Notes under the pieces: generated by a model
Told to the model about the DNA's origin: nothing
The model's input: only the letters and a program-made list of their open reading frames with translations
Database searches by the model: none
Assembly: GCA_018266915.1 (NCBI GenBank)
Contig: JAFDZM010000097.1
Coordinates: 1 to 64,000, forward strand
Source of the DNA: Bacteroidota bacterium
GTDB lineage: Bacteria > Bacteroidota > Bacteroidia > Sphingobacteriales > Sphingobacteriaceae
DNA length: 64,000 nt
Direction: 5' to 3'
Made by a program: the position numbers and the translations under genes
In this document: piece after piece, positions 25,799 to 33,959 of the stretch
Position numbering within the stretch: the stretch's first letter is position 1
How the letters are laid out: each line of letters begins with the position of its first letter

Positions 25799-25860
25799 TT
25801 ATTAGACAAATCTAATAATAAATTTAGATAAGTCTAAAAATAATTTGAAATAAATCTAAA
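25799..25860. promoter_or_regulatory. Tandem TTAGA-N4-TCTAA operators upstream of the porin gene
   Basis: Site 1: TTATTAGA-CAAA-TCTAATAA at 25799-25818, perfect 8-base arms. Site 2: TTTAGA-TAAG-TCTAAA at 25823-25838, perfect 6-base arms. Site 3: TGAAA-TAAA-TCTAA at 25846-25859, one intact half. The TCTAA half-sites recur every 22 bases (25811, 25833, 25855), about two helical turns. The porin ATG is at 25737. The pattern resembles Fur-superfamily boxes such as the Irr/ICE type; the neighbouring Fur homologue is the natural candidate. Confidence 0.6.
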
Positions 25861-25924
25861 AAATCCTTGAACGATACATTTTTTACTGCAAAGAAAGGGG
25901 AATAAGCCATGCAATGGTATTGCA

Positions 25925-26341
25925 TTATTGTGCGCAGTTTTCGCAGATACCTTTAACGATGAGGTTCATTTCGGCAGGTGAAAAACCGGTTGGGAGGGAA
26001 ATGTCGGGGATTTTATGATCGGGCAAACAAAACGTTTCCTCACAAGAGTTGCAGTAAAAATGAACGTGCATATCATAATGTTCATGGGTTGAACAATCTT
26101 CGACGCATAAAGCATATTTGGGTGTACCAGTACCATCTTCAATACTATGGATCAGGCCGTTTTGTTCGAAAGTTTTTAAAGTGCGGTAGATGGTAATGCG
26201 GTCGGCAGTTTCCAGGCCTTTTTCTATATCGCTCAGGCTAATGGCAGAATTTTGCTGCAAAAGCAATTCCAGCACCAGGATACGCATGGCGGTAGGATTG
26301 ATCTTTTTAGATGCCAGTTTTTGTTCAACCTGTAGTTTCAT
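25925..26341 (-). CDS. Fur family transcriptional regulator
   Basis: 138 residues. The N-terminal winged helix (about residues 10-70) includes RILVLELLLQQNSAISLSDIEKGL and DRITIYRTLKTFEQNGLIH. A metal-sensing His/Cys cluster follows: C83 with THEHYDMHVHFYC, two CxxC pairs at C97/C100 and C133/C136 that should hold structural zinc. Whether it senses zinc, iron or peroxide cannot be decided from sequence. It is transcribed toward the porin gene from a TAnnTTTG box only 9 bases upstream of the ATG. The operator array sits between the two genes, downstream of this one. Confidence 0.92.
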   Translation of the reverse strand: MKLQVEQKLASKKINPTAMRILVLELLLQQNSAISLSDIEKGLETADRITIYRTLKTFEQNGLIHSIEDGTGTPKYALCVEDCSTHEHYDMHVHFYCNSCEETFCLPDHKIPDISLPTGFSPAEMNLIVKGICENCAQ

Positions 26342-26350
26342 CAGCTACGG

Positions 26351-26358
26351 CAAAGCTA
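26351..26358 (-). promoter_or_regulatory. Fur-family gene -7 box
   Basis: Minus-strand TAGCTTTG (26358 to 26351) matches TAnnTTTG and ends 9 bases before the ATG at 26341, predicting a very short leader. Confidence 0.65.
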
Positions 26359-26364
26359 CGTCTT

Positions 26365-27024
26365 TTACCTTTTTATGTAAGTTCCGGCCTCTTCAAAAAA
26401 CTGCCGCAGATACTGCTGCATAAATTGGTGACGTTGTTCCGCCAGTTTCTTGCCGGTTTCTGTATTCATTTTATCTTTTAACAGTAATAGTTTCTCATAG
26501 AAGTGATTGATGCTGGGTGCCGCAGAATTCTTGTATTCCTCTTTGGACATATTAAGATTAGGCTCAACTTCCGGATTAAAAATCTCCCGGCCTTTAAATC
26601 CACCGTAGCTAAATGCACGTGCAATTCCGATTGCACCAATAGCATCCAGGCGGTCGGCATCCTGAACTATTTCCAATTCTTTTGAATGGAATGTTTTCTG
26701 ATCGAAGCCCGATTTGAAAGAGATGTTCCGGATAATCTGCTGCACATGGATAATTGTATCCTCATCAATATTCAGTTCCCTGAGAAAATTACCTGCTGTT
26801 TTTGGTCCGATCTCCTCATTACCATTGTGAAATTTGCTGTCAGCAATATCATGCAGTAATGCAGCCAGCTCAACAATAAGCATATCAGCTTTTTCATCTT
26901 CAGCTATGCGATGGGCGTTGAGCCAGACACGATGAATATGCCACCAATCGTGCCCGCCTTCAGCATTTTCCAAAGTTTTACGTACAAAATCACGTGTTTT
27001 CTCTACGATCAGAGCTTGTTCCAT
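26365..27024 (-). CDS. HD-domain phosphohydrolase (YedJ-like)
   Basis: 219 residues. The metal ligands are visible as GHDWWHIHRV (His25/29/31 area), the HD pair in ALLHDIAD (His58-Asp59), and a later Asp in VQDADRLDAIGAIGIARAF. The pattern and length fit the YedJ/YpgQ subgroup of HD hydrolases, some of which act on nucleotide triphosphates; the substrate here is not known. No signal peptide. It starts from its own -7 box 17 bases upstream and is followed, after 23 bases, by the Fur-family gene's promoter. Confidence 0.9.
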   Translation of the reverse strand: MEQALIVEKTRDFVRKTLENAEGGHDWWHIHRVWLNAHRIAEDEKADMLIVELAALLHDIADSKFHNGNEEIGPKTAGNFLRELNIDEDTIIHVQQIIRNISFKSGFDQKTFHSKELEIVQDADRLDAIGAIGIARAFSYGGFKGREIFNPEVEPNLNMSKEEYKNSAAPSINHFYEKLLLLKDKMNTETGKKLAEQRHQFMQQYLRQFFEEAGTYIKR

Positions 27025-27041
27025 AAATATAAAATGAACCG

Positions 27042-27049
27042 CAAATATA
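27042..27049 (-). promoter_or_regulatory. HD-domain gene -7 box
   Basis: Minus-strand TATATTTG (27049 to 27042) matches TAnnTTTG; 17 bases separate it from the ATG at 27024. Confidence 0.65.
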
Positions 27050-27063
27050 TGACGGATAGGGTT

Positions 27064-27253
27064 CCGTACCTACGGCACGGGATTTTCCTTTTCATTTTGT
27101 TGCTACCAACATTTGACCCCGATGGGGTCTGCTAAAAGTAATCATAGATATATTACCTAACGGCTAGATATTGTTAGCTAACCCTTTGATGCACCATAGG
27201 TGCCAAATGTTGGTAGAAAATAAAAAATGCCAAAAATATGCGTGCCGTAGGTA
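27064..27253. repeat. Nested inverted-repeat element
   Basis: Outer arms TACCTACGGCACG (27067-27079) and its exact complement (27241-27253); inner arms CTACCAACATTTG (27103-27115) and complement (27204-27216). Each inner arm abuts a small hairpin: GACCCC-GAT-GGGGTC (27115-27129) and GCACC-ATA-GGTGC (27191-27203). There is no coding potential inside. It looks like a non-autonomous mobile or REP-type element inserted between two genes. Confidence 0.65.
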
Positions 27254-27280
27254 AGCAATTAAGCAGATTGCTGTTCGAAA

Positions 27281-27775
27281 TTAATCGATACTATATTTTA
27301 CCTGTATTGCCGGCAACAATGTCACATTATCCAAAGGCACCTGGTTTGTTGAAAGAATAGGTTTCTTCTTCAAATAGAAATTATATACCCCTTTCTGTGG
27401 CGAAGGCGTCCCTTCTGCCGGAGGATTGAAGCCGACCGCGAATGAAAGTATAAAATCGTGCAATTTTTCATTATCAGGAACTACCCAGTGATGGTTGGAT
27501 TTTCTTAAAGCCTCAATCAATGGCGGAGCTAAAATAGCATCATCGGCATAGTAAATCACCAGCTTTTGGATGGCGCCTTTCTGATCAGCAGAGAATTTAA
27601 AAACTACCGTTCCGGTAGCTTTGCTTTTAATAATTTCGGGCGATACGACTATGCTATCTTTAAAAAACTGCGTCATTGCAGCGCTGCCACCCTGGAACGG
27701 GAATGCCAGTTGCTGCTGTGCCATACAATAGCTCGAAATAATCAGGGTAACAGCTAATAATAGGATCTTCTTCAT
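27281..27775 (-). CDS. Secreted protein with TonB C-terminal-like domain
   Basis: 164 residues, signal peptide ending near residue 19 (CMAQ). The segment with IKSKATGTVVFKFSADQKGAIQKLVIYYADD, then PPLIEALRKSNHHWVVPD, resembles the TonB C-terminal fold found in many free-standing Bacteroidota secreted proteins. There is no membrane anchor or proline-rich linker, so it cannot be a full TonB. It is a single gene between the nested repeat and an AT-rich gap before the methyltransferase. Function is unknown. Confidence 0.65.
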   Translation of the reverse strand: MKKILLLAVTLIISSYCMAQQQLAFPFQGGSAAMTQFFKDSIVVSPEIIKSKATGTVVFKFSADQKGAIQKLVIYYADDAILAPPLIEALRKSNHHWVVPDNEKLHDFILSFAVGFNPPAEGTPSPQKGVYNFYLKKKPILSTNQVPLDNVTLLPAIQVKYSID

Positions 27776-27874
27776 TTATTTTAAATAACGAATATCGGAT
27801 TTCGAATGTCGAATTTCGAAGTAAAACGATTGCACTTCAATATTCATTATTTAACATTCGGTGTTCGATATTAT

Positions 27875-29047
27875 CTAAACGTCCTTCGGCTCTCTTTTGC
27901 TGCCTTCGTACAATTCATATTCCAGTAGGCGGCAGTCGAGTTTGCCATTATAAAATTCAACACGGCGATTGGCTTTCAGCCCGATCCTTTTAGCAAGATC
28001 GGGGTTGCCGGTAAAAATATATCCACGATAGCCCAGGCACTTCTGCTTCATAAAATCGCCCATGCGTTTGTATGTTGCCTCCAGCTTGGTATGCGTTCCT
28101 AAACGCTCGCCGTACTCGGGGTTGAACATAATTACGCCGGGCTCATCGGGTACTATCGTGTCCGCAAAGTCACAAACGTTAAAATCTATCAAATGTTCTA
28201 CACCGGCTGTTTTTGCATTTTTTTGGGCAATGTCCACCGCGTCGGCAGACAAGTCGGTAGCAATGATCTTGAAGTTGAGGGTCTTTTTACCCTTATCCTT
28301 CAATTTACGGCGCTCAGTAAAAAATACCTCTTCTTCATACCCCATGATATGCATAAAGCCATAATTCATCCTGAAAAATCCCGGACTTTTATCTGTGGCC
28401 AACAAAGCTGCCTCAATAGCTAATGTACCTGATCCGCACATGGGATTGATAAATGTGCTGTTTTTGTCCCAGTTAGTTGCCATAATGGTCGACGCTGCCA
28501 AAGCTTCCAGCATAGGTGCCTTACCGGGGATTTTGCGGTAACTGTGTTTGGCTAAAGTCTCACCTGAAGTATCTAAAAATACCTCAGCTTTATCATCCTG
28601 CCAATAAAGATGCACGACCGTTTTATTTTGGTCAGGGCCTGAATTTGGCCTGATGCCTTTTTTATCTTTTATCCTGTCGACAATCGCATCCTTTACCTTT
28701 ACATTCGCAAAAAGCGGGGTGGTGATATGCTCGTTATTAACATTCGAGGTCACCGAAAAGTAGCCTGTAAAATCAATCAGTTTTTCCCATTCAATTGCTA
28801 CCAATTGCTCATATAATTGCTGCGGATTGGCTGCAGTAAAGCTCTTAAGTAAGTACAATACCTGGCTTGCGCAGCGTAAATTAAGATTCAGGGCAATAGA
28901 GTCATTCACAGTCCCTTTCAGTTCGACACCAGTCTGAAAAACACGGACCGGCGCAAAGCCCAGCGCCTCGATCTCGCTTTGCAAATAGGGCGATAACCTT
29001 TTGTTGCAGGTGACTATGATTTTACTCTCGGTGTGGAAAACTTGCAT
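27875..29047 (-). CDS. THUMP-domain class I RNA methyltransferase (RlmL/Trm11-like)
   Basis: 390 residues. The N-terminal THUMP domain covers about residues 40-160. The SAM-binding core has FINPMCGSGTLAIEAALLA near residue 200 and the IIATDLSADAVDIAQKNAK block near 262. The catalytic-type motif reads MFNPEYGERLG near 308; many relatives have NPPYG, so the Pro-to-Glu change is notable but I believe it is common in this phylum. It probably makes m2G in 23S rRNA or tRNA. It is divergent from the DUF3127 gene with an 82-base gap. Confidence 0.92.
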   Translation of the reverse strand: MQVFHTESKIIVTCNKRLSPYLQSEIEALGFAPVRVFQTGVELKGTVNDSIALNLNLRCASQVLYLLKSFTAANPQQLYEQLVAIEWEKLIDFTGYFSVTSNVNNEHITTPLFANVKVKDAIVDRIKDKKGIRPNSGPDQNKTVVHLYWQDDKAEVFLDTSGETLAKHSYRKIPGKAPMLEALAASTIMATNWDKNSTFINPMCGSGTLAIEAALLATDKSPGFFRMNYGFMHIMGYEEEVFFTERRKLKDKGKKTLNFKIIATDLSADAVDIAQKNAKTAGVEHLIDFNVCDFADTIVPDEPGVIMFNPEYGERLGTHTKLEATYKRMGDFMKQKCLGYRGYIFTGNPDLAKRIGLKANRRVEFYNGKLDCRLLEYELYEGSKREPKDV

Positions 29048-29129
29048 AATAAGTTGGCGAATTTATGAATTAAATACCCTTGATTTTATTTCTGAACCAT
29101 TAACTTTACATTTTAATTTTTAAGAAGAT

Positions 29130-29492
29130 ATGGAAATTAAGGGTAAAGTACACGAAGTATCACCTACCGCCCAGGTAACTGAATCACTGAAGAAAAGAGA
29201 ACTGATTGTTGAATACATAGAAAACCCTCAGTATCCTGAATATTTGAAATTTGAAGCTATACAGGACCGTTGCAACCTGCTGGACAACCTGCGCGTTGGC
29301 GACGATATTGAGGTTTTCTTTAACCTGAAAGGCCGCCCGTGGACCGACAAAACGGGTAAAAAAACTTATTTTAACTCATTGCAGTTATGGAAAGTGAACG
29401 TATTGAGCGGCGCTAACAACAACACCGTACCTGAATATGCACCACAGGTTGATATCAGCTCAGCACCTGACGAGGATGATCTTCCATTCTAA
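29130..29492 (+). CDS. DUF3127 domain protein (OB-fold-like)
   Basis: 120 residues. MEIKGKVHEVSPTAQVTESLKKRELIVEY, then QDRCNLLDNLRVGDDIEVFFNLKGRPW and TYFNSLQLWKV match DUF3127, a family with an OB-like fold. The acidic C-terminal tail ending in DEDDLPF closely resembles the tail of single-stranded DNA-binding proteins, which recruits partner proteins. It is probably nucleic-acid-linked, but the role is unproven. It is followed by a strong 13-bp-stem terminator. Confidence 0.9.
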   Translation: MEIKGKVHEVSPTAQVTESLKKRELIVEYIENPQYPEYLKFEAIQDRCNLLDNLRVGDDIEVFFNLKGRPWTDKTGKKTYFNSLQLWKVNVLSGANNNTVPEYAPQVDISSAPDEDDLPF

Positions 29493-29532
29493 AAAAGTTG
29501 GCAGTTGCCGATTGGCAGTTTGCATAAAAGAT

Positions 29533-29566
29533 AAAAGGAGCTCTACGAAATATAGAGCTCCTTTTT
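29533..29566 (+). terminator. Intrinsic terminator after DUF3127
   Basis: AAAAGGAGCTCTA (29533-29545) pairs perfectly with TAGAGCTCCTTTT (29553-29565) around a 7-base loop. The stem is near symmetrical, so it could act in both directions. Confidence 0.9.
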
Positions 29567-29640
29567 ATTGTAACTGATTGTTGAAAATTATCGAGATTTA
29601 ATACATAAACTTGCACACTTTGTAATTAGCTCTCAACCGA

Positions 29641-30372
29641 ATGATCATCTTAACCTTTTTTCTGTGCCACTGGTTTCTGTCGCTGTTTTTTCAGACCTTC
29701 TTTCAGCACCGTTATGCGTCGCACAAAATGTTTAAGATGAGTCCGTTTTGGGAGAAAACATTTTACTTCTGCACCTTCATTTTTCAGGGGTCTTCCTTTT
29801 TGAACCCACGAGCTTACGCCATTATGCACCGCATGCACCATGCCTATAGTGATACTGAAAAAGACCCGCACTCGCCGCATTTTATTAAGGATGTGTTTGG
29901 CCTGATGATGAAGACCAAAAAAATCTACCTCGACTACCAGAGATATAAAACAGAACCCGAGCCACAGTTCCGCGACCGTTACCCTACATGGGCCTGGATT
30001 GACAACATTGGCGACAGATTGGTAACACGCATTTCATTTGGAGTATTATACACGGTATTTTACATAGTTTATGCAACACATTGGTGGATGTTCCTGCTAT
30101 TACCCATACATTACCTCATGGGGCCGATACATGGCGCTATCGTTAACTGGTGCGGGCACAAATACGGTTATTCCAACTTTAACAATGATGACCATAGCAA
30201 GAACACACTTCCGTTTGATTTTCTCATGATGGGTGAATTGTTCCAGAACAATCATCACAAAAAGCCAAATGATGCCAACTTTGCCAAACGCTGGTTTGAA
30301 TTCGATCCGTCCTACGTCATCATCAGGGGCCTGCATTCTTTAAGAATAATCAAATTGAGGAAGACTCAATAA
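29641..30372 (+). CDS. Acyl-CoA/fatty acid desaturase
   Basis: 243 residues with several membrane helices. Three His boxes of the di-iron desaturase family are seen: HRYASH (about residue 23), HRMHH (about 63) and QNNHHKKP (about 202). Such enzymes introduce a double bond into membrane acyl chains. The length is on the short side but contains all boxes. It is a single gene after the terminator at 29533. The regiospecificity cannot be told from sequence. Confidence 0.92.
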   Translation: MIILTFFLCHWFLSLFFQTFFQHRYASHKMFKMSPFWEKTFYFCTFIFQGSSFLNPRAYAIMHRMHHAYSDTEKDPHSPHFIKDVFGLMMKTKKIYLDYQRYKTEPEPQFRDRYPTWAWIDNIGDRLVTRISFGVLYTVFYIVYATHWWMFLLLPIHYLMGPIHGAIVNWCGHKYGYSNFNNDDHSKNTLPFDFLMMGELFQNNHHKKPNDANFAKRWFEFDPSYVIIRGLHSLRIIKLRKTQ

Positions 30373-30381
30373 ACGCCTTGT

Positions 30382-30397
30382 GACGCGGTATAGCGTC
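30382..30397. repeat. Short GACGC...GCGTC hairpin repeat
   Basis: GACGC (30382-30386) pairs with GCGTC (30393-30397) between the convergent desaturase and acetyltransferase genes. Related hairpins occur at 37985-38004 and, degenerate, around 62716-62738. Confidence 0.45.
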
Positions 30398-30413
30398 TCA
30401 ATTCGCTCAAAAA

Positions 30414-30875
30414 TCAAGTGTTTTTGCGGTAAACCACAAATCCTGATTTCTCGGCCACCTTGTCGTAAAGCGCCATAGCCGTCGAGTTGGTTTCATGTGT
30501 TTGCCAGTATACGCGTGGCGAACCGGTTAGTCGTGCCTGCTCATAAACTTCGGTGATTAAAGCCCTTGCCACACCCTTCCCACGAGCCGATTCGGTTGTG
30601 AACAAATCCTGCAAATAGCAATTAGGACCGATTGCTATGGTCGACCGGTGAAAAATATAATGGGTTAAGCCAATCAGTTTTCCGTCGCTTTCTGCAACCA
30701 ATGCATGCACTGGTTCATAGCCATCGAAAAAACGGCCCCAGGTTATTTTGGTAATTTCTTCAGGCAATGCAGTTGGTCCTGAGCGGCCATAAAAAGTATT
30801 GTAGCCTTCCCACAAAGGAAGCCATTGATCGTAATCTTCGCGGGTTACGGGACGGATGATGAAGTTGGAAGACAT
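30414..30875 (-). CDS. GNAT family N-acetyltransferase
   Basis: 153 residues. The fold is recognised by IRPVTREDYDQWLPLW at the start, then YLQDLFTTESARGKGVARALITEVYEQA, in which RGKGVA is the acetyl-CoA pyrophosphate-binding loop. The C-terminus has ALYDKVAEKSGFVVYRK, as in typical small GNATs. The acceptor is unknown. It is a single gene, separated from the molybdoenzyme gene by a stem-loop at 30930-30946. Confidence 0.9.
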   Translation of the reverse strand: MSSNFIIRPVTREDYDQWLPLWEGYNTFYGRSGPTALPEEITKITWGRFFDGYEPVHALVAESDGKLIGLTHYIFHRSTIAIGPNCYLQDLFTTESARGKGVARALITEVYEQARLTGSPRVYWQTHETNSTAMALYDKVAEKSGFVVYRKNT

Positions 30876-30929
30876 TTTGCAAATGAATTTAGTGCAAAAT
30901 GCAAATTTCTGTTGGGATAGGTTATTAAG

Positions 30930-30946
30930 TCTCCCCTTTGGGGAGA
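30930..30946. repeat. CTCCCC/GGGGAG stem-loop
   Basis: TCTCCCC (30930-30936) pairs with GGGGAGA (30940-30946) over TTT, followed by ATTTAGAGGGGC. It has no T tract. The same sequence style (CTCTCC...GGAGAGG, ATTTAG) recurs in the three-way junction at 54766-54843. Confidence 0.5.
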
Positions 30947-30959
30947 TTTAGAGGGGCGA

Positions 30960-31739
30960 TTACAACCCCGAATAATAATCATACCCCTGCTCGGCCCAAT
31001 AATCGCGCGGACGGTTATTGCTGAAGGTGATGGTACCAATGCGTTTCAGGTTTTTAATACCATATTTTACCGGGATGATTAGCCTTAAAGGCTGCCCGTG
31101 ATTGCCGTTCAATAGCTCGTCGTTCATCTGGTAAGCCAGTAAAGTTTGCGGGTGAATGGCGCTCGGCATATCAATGCCCACATAATATTGTTTGTCGGGA
31201 GTTTCGAGGCCAACATAACCCATCTTTGCTTCAGTATCCAGATTATAATGCTTTATAAAATCGCGGAAGCTTACCCCTTCCCAATGCGATATCTGGTCCC
31301 AGCCTTCTACGCATTTAAAATCATAGGTTATTTCTGTCTTGGGAAGCTTCATCAATTCATCCAAAGTGATTTGCAGGGTTTCACCGTTTGCTTTTTTTAC
31401 CTGTAATTTCCAGTTATCAGGCGGCAATTTCCCTTCTGAGCCAATATCGCTGTTATGACGAATCTTTTTGGCAGCCATTTCGCGTGGATAGGTTTTTACG
31501 AGGTGATTTTCGTTAAAAGTCAGTCTACGGAAAAATAGCTCAGTTTTATTTAAAGCCTTACGTAAAGGTTTATGCGCCCCTGCAGTCACCCCTGCTGTTT
31601 CGTCAGGTGATTTATACAGCCAGCGCCAGCCCCCATAAGCTGCCGCGGCATATGCGCCAAATAGGGTAAACGAGATGAAATTTCTGCGCTTTATCTTTTG
31701 CTCGGTGGTCAATTCTTTCTCAGGCTTTTTCATCTTCAT
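30960..31739 (-). CDS. Molybdopterin-dependent oxidoreductase (MsrP/YedY-like)
   Basis: 259 residues. The N-terminus has a twin-arginine motif KRRNFISF before a hydrophobic stretch, so export folded through Tat is expected. The sulfite-oxidase-type moco domain is shown by FKCVEGWDQISHWEGVSFRDFI (the Cys is the Mo ligand) and by GQPLRLIIPVKYGIKNLKRI near the C-terminus. MsrP repairs oxidised methionine in periplasmic proteins with electrons from a membrane cytochrome b. The next gene upstream in the operon is exactly such a cytochrome b, overlapping by 20 bases. The true substrate is inferred. Confidence 0.9.
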   Translation of the reverse strand: MKMKKPEKELTTEQKIKRRNFISFTLFGAYAAAAYGGWRWLYKSPDETAGVTAGAHKPLRKALNKTELFFRRLTFNENHLVKTYPREMAAKKIRHNSDIGSEGKLPPDNWKLQVKKANGETLQITLDELMKLPKTEITYDFKCVEGWDQISHWEGVSFRDFIKHYNLDTEAKMGYVGLETPDKQYYVGIDMPSAIHPQTLLAYQMNDELLNGNHGQPLRLIIPVKYGIKNLKRIGTITFSNNRPRDYWAEQGYDYYSGL

Positions 31740-32418
31740 TATTACTTTCGATAACGGGTTGGGGCTGCTCGTTTACTACTTCAAAACCAGATATTACGGA
31801 GCGAAAATTGTTCCATCCTGCCAGGATAACCTGAACAATATGCACCAGGAAAAATAAAACATAACCTATAGTCAGCACAAAATGCCATATCCGGGCTAAA
31901 TGGTATCCGCCGCACAACCAGCAAAGCCAATTGAACTGTACAGGTTTATAAATAGCAAGCCCGGTAACCAAAGAACCGAAACCCATTATTATGATTGCAG
32001 TATAAGCAATGCGTTGTGCTGCGTTGTATTTATCCTGTGGCGGTGCTGTTTTGCGTATATGCAGATCATGTAACAATACCAGCCATGCCTCTTTAAATGA
32101 ATGCTTGTTCGGAACCAATTGCCGCCACTCGCCGGAAATAATGGTGTACAGTACATAGAAAAATCCGTTCAGCGCAAAAAACCACATGAACAGGAAATGA
32201 AAAGCCATCCCCTCGGCCAGGCGCTGTGGTATATGCAACCAATTATAATACCAATCGGGGAAGAAACGCACATAAGTATGACCGAACAGTGTGATGCTAT
32301 ACTCGTCATTTGCCCAGTAGATCAGCATCCCGCTCCATATCATAATGGTTAGTATCGGGAAGTTGACCCAGTGGGTCCACCGCATAACTAAAGGGTGCTT
32401 TTCTTTGATAACTTTCAT
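31720..32418 (-). CDS. Cytochrome b561-type membrane subunit
   Basis: 232 residues, four to five membrane helices. Candidate haem-ligating His are in MRWTHWVNFP (first helix), AEGMAFHFLFMW, GYHLARIWHFVLTIGYVLFFLVHIVQVI. It is a cytochrome b/b6-like membrane protein that would pass quinol electrons to the molybdoenzyme encoded downstream (20-base overlap). It is not a close MsrQ/YedZ match in sequence order, but the pairing serves the same purpose. It is preceded by the DUF1223 gene, 7 bases away. Confidence 0.85.
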   Translation of the reverse strand: MKVIKEKHPLVMRWTHWVNFPILTIMIWSGMLIYWANDEYSITLFGHTYVRFFPDWYYNWLHIPQRLAEGMAFHFLFMWFFALNGFFYVLYTIISGEWRQLVPNKHSFKEAWLVLLHDLHIRKTAPPQDKYNAAQRIAYTAIIIMGFGSLVTGLAIYKPVQFNWLCWLCGGYHLARIWHFVLTIGYVLFFLVHIVQVILAGWNNFRSVISGFEVVNEQPQPVIESNNEDEKA

Positions 32419-32425
32419 ATCTTAT

Positions 32426-33220
32426 TTAGAGTTTCGCAGTTACAGTTGATGGAAATTGCGCTTTAGTTGCCCCGGTAATTTCGCCAGTCGATGTATTCTG
32501 AACAAAGCCTATCAATTCAAACTTCTGTGGATCGAAACCGTGCGGTAAAGCTATACTTTCAGTACCGTTTACATTGCTTTTTAAAGAAATACTTTTCAAT
32601 TGGGTCACGATTTGAACGTGTGACAAAGTACGCCCTCCATTTTCACCACTCTGAACTTTGGTGGTTGCATTTTTTTCAATCAGGGCGATCAATAAATTCG
32701 AGCCATTAGTAACACCTGTTGCATGATATTGGACATTGGCTTTATCTCCTTCAACTTTAATATTACTCAGGACAAGTTCTGTTTTAGCAGGATTTTCCAA
32801 CCCGGTTTTTATAGCGTTTCGCAAACTCTTTTCGTCAGAGCCTACAAATTCAGTGTGCCCATTTACTATAATCTGTGGCGTATATACTTCTGATTTTATC
32901 AATTTGCTATACTGATATTGACGGCTGGAGTAATCGTGACTGCTGAAAACGTCCTTCCACCCCAACCGGTTCCAGTAATCTACGTGGAATGCTAATATAT
33001 AAACCGGTTTCTCAGCGCTTTCTTTTTGTACCCTGGCTACCAATGCATCAGCAGGCGGGCAGCTTGAACAGCCTTCGGAAGTGAACAATTCCACCACGGC
33101 AAAGCCTTTGCCTGCTACAGGTATGCTGATATCTTTATTTTTTATGGTGATAAATGCCTCGGTGAGCAAACCAGTCAAACCAAGACACATCAATGCGATA
33201 AATATTCTGAACGATCTCAT
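32426..33220 (-). CDS. Secreted DUF1223 thioredoxin-like protein
   Basis: 264 residues. A hydrophobic N-terminus covers about residues 5-23. The thioredoxin-like core begins with VVELFTSEGCSSCPPADAL; Cys51-SS-Cys54 form a CxxC pair. HVDYWNRLGWKDVFSS and TPQIIVNGHTEFVGS, both DUF1223 hallmarks, follow. It is the first gene of the operon with cytochrome b and the MsrP-like enzyme. A periplasmic thiol or redox role is inferred from the CxxC and the neighbours. The ECF sigma gene at 33383 is divergent, 162 bases away. Confidence 0.88.
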   Translation of the reverse strand: MRSFRIFIALMCLGLTGLLTEAFITIKNKDISIPVAGKGFAVVELFTSEGCSSCPPADALVARVQKESAEKPVYILAFHVDYWNRLGWKDVFSSHDYSSRQYQYSKLIKSEVYTPQIIVNGHTEFVGSDEKSLRNAIKTGLENPAKTELVLSNIKVEGDKANVQYHATGVTNGSNLLIALIEKNATTKVQSGENGGRTLSHVQIVTQLKSISLKSNVNGTESIALPHGFDPQKFELIGFVQNTSTGEITGATKAQFPSTVTAKL

Positions 33221-33382
33221 TTTTTTATATTTAAATTCATTTACGGATTTAGTCGTTCTGTGATTTGGTTCCTTACAATAAATTTAAATCTTTTTTATCT
33301 ATGCCAGACAAAATATTTTTGACAGATGGATTGTAAGGATTTGATCGGGTTTACGACTAAACGGTAATAACCATTAGTATAA

Positions 33383-33958
33383 ATGATAACTAAAACCTAC
33401 CAGATTGAACCCCGGAACTGGGTAGCCACACACGCCGATTACCTGTATGCCTATGCTATTGCCCGTATAAACGACGAAGAACAGGCCAAAGACCTTGTGC
33501 AGGACACTTTTTTAGCAGCACTGCAAAAGGTAGATAAGTTTGAAGGAAAAAGCTCCGAGCGTACCTGGCTCACAGCAATATTAAAGTATAAAATCATTGA
33601 TGTTTATCGCAAAAAATCATCAGGTCTGGTGGCTAATGCCGATGTGCAGCGTGCAGAACAGGAGGAATCGGATTTTTTTGAACCCGAAGATGGCCATTGG
33701 ACAAGAGAGCATGCGCCAGCATCATTTGGTATTGATGACCATGACCCTGTTGTGAACAAGGAACTAAACAACATCCTGCAAAAGTGTATGCAAAAACTGC
33801 CTGCACTTTGGCTGTCCATTTTTACAATGAAGCATATGGATGACCAGTCGACTGATGCAATCTGCTCTGAACTAAAACTGACCCAATCCAATTTTTGGGT
33901 CATCATACATCGTACCAAACTTAACCTGAGGGCCTGCCTTCAAAAAAACTGGATATGA
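33383..33958 (+). CDS. ECF-type RNA polymerase sigma factor
   Basis: 191 residues. Region 2: HADYLYAYAIARINDEEQAKDLVQDTFLAALQKVDKFEGKSSERTWLTAILKYKIIDVYRKK (about residues 18-80). An acidic linker follows (QEESDFFEPEDGHW). Region 4: LPALWLSIFTMKHMDDQSTDAICSELKLTQSNFWVIIHRTKLNLRACL (about 138-186). It is immediately followed by a zinc-finger anti-sigma gene and is divergent from the DUF1223/cytochrome b/MsrP-like operon, which is a likely target. This link is inferred from position only. Confidence 0.92.
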   Translation: MITKTYQIEPRNWVATHADYLYAYAIARINDEEQAKDLVQDTFLAALQKVDKFEGKSSERTWLTAILKYKIIDVYRKKSSGLVANADVQRAEQEESDFFEPEDGHWTREHAPASFGIDDHDPVVNKELNNILQKCMQKLPALWLSIFTMKHMDDQSTDAICSELKLTQSNFWVIIHRTKLNLRACLQKNWI

Positions 33959-33959
33959 A

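Noticed and set aside
27780..27870. AT-rich stretch with CGAAT/ATTCG words as a repeat array
   Set aside because: The words (CGAATATCG, TCGAATTTCGAA, TTCGATATT) are similar but not periodic or perfectly inverted; it may be an old repeat remnant and was not called.
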